Of a stretch of 64,000 nt of DNA, positions 61,712 to 64,000 are shown piece after piece. The stretch comes from Marinicella algicola. Lineage in GTDB: Bacteria > Pseudomonadota > Gammaproteobacteria > Xanthomonadales > Marinicellaceae. Where the stretch lies: contig NZ_JAQOMR010000001.1 of assembly GCF_028401385.1 (NCBI RefSeq), positions 4,194,501-4,258,500 of the forward strand. The letters are read 5' to 3'. Numbering within the stretch: position 1 is the stretch's first letter; every line of letters begins with the position of its first letter. Under the pieces are notes generated by a model, which was not told the DNA's origin, ran no database searches, and saw only the letters and a program-made list of their open reading frames with translations. Position numbers and translations under genes: made by a program.

Positions 61712-62688
61712 TCAGTCTTCCTTCCGGGGAGCGGCAGCGCGGGAAAGCCGGTCGTTGATCGCCTCGCCGATGCCGCCTTCAGGAATGGGCGCAAAGGCGA
61801 TTGTGGTGGCGCCGCTGGCGTCTGCCTGTTTCATTGTGGCGTAAAGCCGGCTCGCCGCTTCCGCAAGGTCACCGGTTGCGCTCAGCTGGAAGGTGGCGTG
61901 CGCCGCGACCGCGTTTTCAACCGTCTGCGGGCCGCACAGCACCAGCGCCTCGCCGTCTTCCACTCGCATTGCGTTGAGGCGCACGGCGGCTCTCGGGGCG
62001 TAATGCGACACCATCATGCCGGGCGCGACAATGGCGGTCTTGTGCTGCGGGCGCAAAACGGGGCGGCCCGTCAGCGCTTCCACGTCAGCCACCGAAATAC
62101 CGCCGGGCCTCAAAGCGTGATCGCATTGCTCTCAACTTTCAAAATGGTCGATTCCACTCCGACGGCTGCTGCACCCGCATCGACAATCAACTGCAGCTTT
62201 TCCCCGAGATCGGCGGCAACATGGGCGGCGGTTGTCGGGCTGATCCTGCCGGATGTGTTGGCGCTCGGGGCCGCCAGCGGTCGGCCGGTTTCGGCGATCA
62301 GCCGTCCGGCAAAGCCTTGCGGCACCCGCACCCCCACAGTCGGCAGGCCTGCAGTTGCCGCTGGAGCAATCGCGGCGTCCTTGCTCAGCGGCAGAACCAG
62401 CGTCAGCGGACCGGGCCAGAAAGCCTTGGCAAGCTGGCACGCCAGCGGTGAGAAATCGGCGTATTCTTCGGCCATTGCGAGCCCGGACATATGGCAGATC
62501 AGCGGATTGAAGGCGGGCCTGCCCTTGGCGGCGTAGATTTTCGCAATCGCGTCCGGATTGGTGGCATCGGCGGCCAGCCCATACACGGTCTCCGTCGGGA
62601 TGGCGACGATCTCGCCCGCCAGCAGAAGCGCGCGACCTTCGTTGAGCGCAACCTCCCCATCCCAGCTAATGTCGATAATCCGCGCCAT
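61712..62688 (-). CDS. L-threonylcarbamoyladenylate synthase, Sua5/TsaC type (one-base frame break)
   Basis: Makes threonylcarbamoyl-AMP for the t6A37 modification of tRNAs reading ANN codons. Start MARIIDISWDGEVALNEGRA (62688). YrdC domain: GEIVAIPTETVYGLAADATN, KGRPAFNPLICHM, AFWPGPLTLVLP, RVPQGFAGRLI and APSANTSGRISPT. The frame breaks after ESNAIT at the AAA 62112-62114; one more base gives LLRPGGISVADVEALTG and the Sua5 C-terminal part with APGMMVSHYAPRAAV. About 325 residues, typical of the two-domain Sua5 form. Confidence 0.9.
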
Positions 62689-62756
62689 GACAAACCTGTT
62701 CGTATCTAAGCGATCCTCGTTTAGAACAAAGGCCCTGTACAACAAAGGATTTTCTG

Positions 62757-63130
62757 ATGGTGACGAGACGGATTGCCTCTGGCGGGATTTATGAAAACCG
62801 GATCGGATATTGCCGGGCGGTGGCGGCGGGCGGCCTCGTTCACGTTTCGGGTACAACGGCGCAGGGAGTGATATTCCTGAAGATGTCGTCGGCCAGTGCC
62901 GCTCGGCGCTGAAGGCCATCGAACGCGCGCTTGATGAGGCCGGATCGGGCTTTGCCGAGATTGTCCGGGTTGTCTACTACCTGCCGGATGCCGCAGATTT
63001 TAAAGCCTGCTGGCCGCTTCTTGCCGAAACCTTCGGCGATCATCCGCCCGCGGCGACCATGATCGAATGCGGTCTGATTGACCCGAAATACAAGATCGAA
63101 ATCGAGGTCACGGCGCTGGCGCCGGTCTGA
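62757..63130 (+). CDS. RidA/YjgF family protein (one-base frame break)
   Basis: Probable reactive-enamine/imine deaminase-like protein of ~124 residues. ATG 62757 follows AAAGGA: MVTRRIASGGIYENRIGYCR, then AGGLVHVSGTT. One G is missing near 62859-62861; restored, AAGSDIPEDVVGQCRSALKA, then ALDEAGSGFAEIVRVVYYL, FGDHPPAATMIECGLID and IEIEVTALAP. The family's substrate-binding Arg is not in its usual spot (here MIECGL), so it belongs to the divergent RidA subgroups. Divergent from tsaC with a 68-base gap. Confidence 0.85.
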
Positions 63131-63288
63131 CAAGGAGGCGGAACGAGGCGGCTGCCGCCGAACGCGCAGCCCGCACGCGACGCAACCGGTGTCGTCATTT
63201 CCGAAAGTCATGTCGTGATTGGGACGCGGAGCCGCAATCGGCGGTGATTTAATGGTTGTTATTGCCCGTCTTCGCCCCGGAGGCCGCC

Positions 63289-64000
63289 ATGACGACACGC
63301 CAGATCATGCTCGAAGAGCTCAAGCAACGCCGCGACGGGTTTTCGCTGCCGCGATCCTTCTATACCGACCCCGATATTTTCAGGGTCGATATGGAGAATT
63401 TCTACTATCGCGACTGGCTTTTCGTCGCCCATGACTGCGAGCTGGCGCGCCCCGGAAACTACCTGACGATCCAGGTCGGCGATTATTCGGTGATCCTGAC
63501 GCGCGGGCGCGACAAACAGATCCGGGCTCTGCACAATTCCTGCCGTCATCGTGGATCGCGCGTTTGCTCCGCCGAAAAGGGAACAACGGCCAAGCTGGTC
63601 TGTCCCTATCACCAGTGGACCTATGATCTCGATGGCACATTGCAATATGTCCGCCATATGGGCGAGGATTTCGACCGTGCGCAGTTTGGCCTGAAACCGG
63701 TGCATTGCGAGAGCATCGAGGGCTATATATTCATCTGTCTCGCTGATGAAGCGCCCGATATCGCTTCGCTGCGCGAGGGCATCGCGCCCTATCTCGCGCC
63801 CCACAATATTCGCGAGACCAAGGTCGCCCACAAAAGCACCATCATTGAAAAGGGCAACTGGAAGCTTGTCTGGGAAAACAACCGCGAATGCTATCACTGT
63901 GCGGGCAACCATCCCGAGCTTTGCCGCACCTATCCCGAGGCATCATCCGTCACCGGTGTTCAGGGCATGATGGATAATCCGGAGATCCAGGCGCACTGGG
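63289..64000 (+). CDS. Rieske oxygenase, glycine-betaine/stachydrine demethylase type (partial, runs off the end)
   Basis: The first 237 residues of a Rieske non-heme iron oxygenase alpha subunit. ATG 63289 (MTTRQIMLEELKQRRDGFSL) has GGAGG six bases upstream. Rieske cluster: NSCRHRGSRVC and CPYHQWTYDLDG (C-x-H and C-x-x-H). The catalytic domain shows the iron region KGNWKLVWENNRECYHCAGN followed by HPELCRTYP, as in GbcA and Stc2. These remove an N-methyl group from betaines with a separate reductase. Carnitine-type relatives are possible. The 3' end is outside the window; the 158-base gap before it shows no gene. Confidence 0.88.
   Translation, partial: MTTRQIMLEELKQRRDGFSLPRSFYTDPDIFRVDMENFYYRDWLFVAHDCELARPGNYLTIQVGDYSVILTRGRDKQIRALHNSCRHRGSRVCSAEKGTTAKLVCPYHQWTYDLDGTLQYVRHMGEDFDRAQFGLKPVHCESIEGYIFICLADEAPDIASLREGIAPYLAPHNIRETKVAHKSTIIEKGNWKLVWENNRECYHCAGNHPELCRTYPEASSVTGVQGMMDNPEIQAHW

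Overview
The window looks like chromosome of an alphaproteobacterium in the Hyphomicrobiales (Rhizobiaceae or Martelella-like). The evidence is GC-rich coding DNA, a ugpBAEC importer, a five-step hut pathway (hutF plus hutG), the order obgE-proB-proA-nadD-rsfS-rlmH-envC-ctpA, and rhizobial-style palindromic intergenic repeats. I recognise no rRNA, tRNA, CRISPR array, transposase or phage gene, and I cannot name the species.

Layout. 0.3-7.2 kb: a TM2 membrane protein, gshB, ugpBAEC, yraN and rsmI. 7.4-12.4 kb: dnaN, pyrF followed by two palindromic repeats, an NDUFA9-like epimerase, a tiny secreted peptide, bfd-bfr and rppH. 12.4-23.6 kb: histidine utilisation (hutF divergent from hutI-H-G-U), a class D beta-lactamase, an ABC importer and a HutC-type repressor, with two palindromes matching the HutC operator consensus. 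23.6-33.7 kb: a minus-strand housekeeping run (obgE, proB, proA, nadD, a PP2C-like phosphatase, rsfS, a SUMF1/FGE-like protein, rlmH, an EnvC-like protein, ctpA). 33.7-34.6 kb: an endonuclease/exonuclease/phosphatase protein.

34.8-57.3 kb is the unusual part. A ~1,500-residue type V autotransporter sits head-to-head with a tandem array of seven paralogous genes (called A-G here), each encoding ~530-810 residues of repeated Ig-like modules. They have no recognisable signal peptide, and six of the seven share a C-terminal 'WR-x-SDG' module. A decayed copy of the purD 5' end (34.64-34.80 kb) mirrors the real purD start at 57.3 kb, so imperfect direct repeats flank the block. 57.4-64.0 kb: purD, a MATE transporter, a D-2-hydroxyacid-type FAD oxidase, Sua5/TsaC, a RidA protein and the 5' part of a Rieske oxygenase of the glycine-betaine/stachydrine type.

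Reading frames. About 30 one- or two-base indels break otherwise well-conserved genes, including ones normally essential (obgE, purD, tsaC). Nearly all are deletions, and many lie at 5-base homopolymers where a sixth base restores the frame. I read these as sequencing errors and annotate the genes full length, giving each break point.
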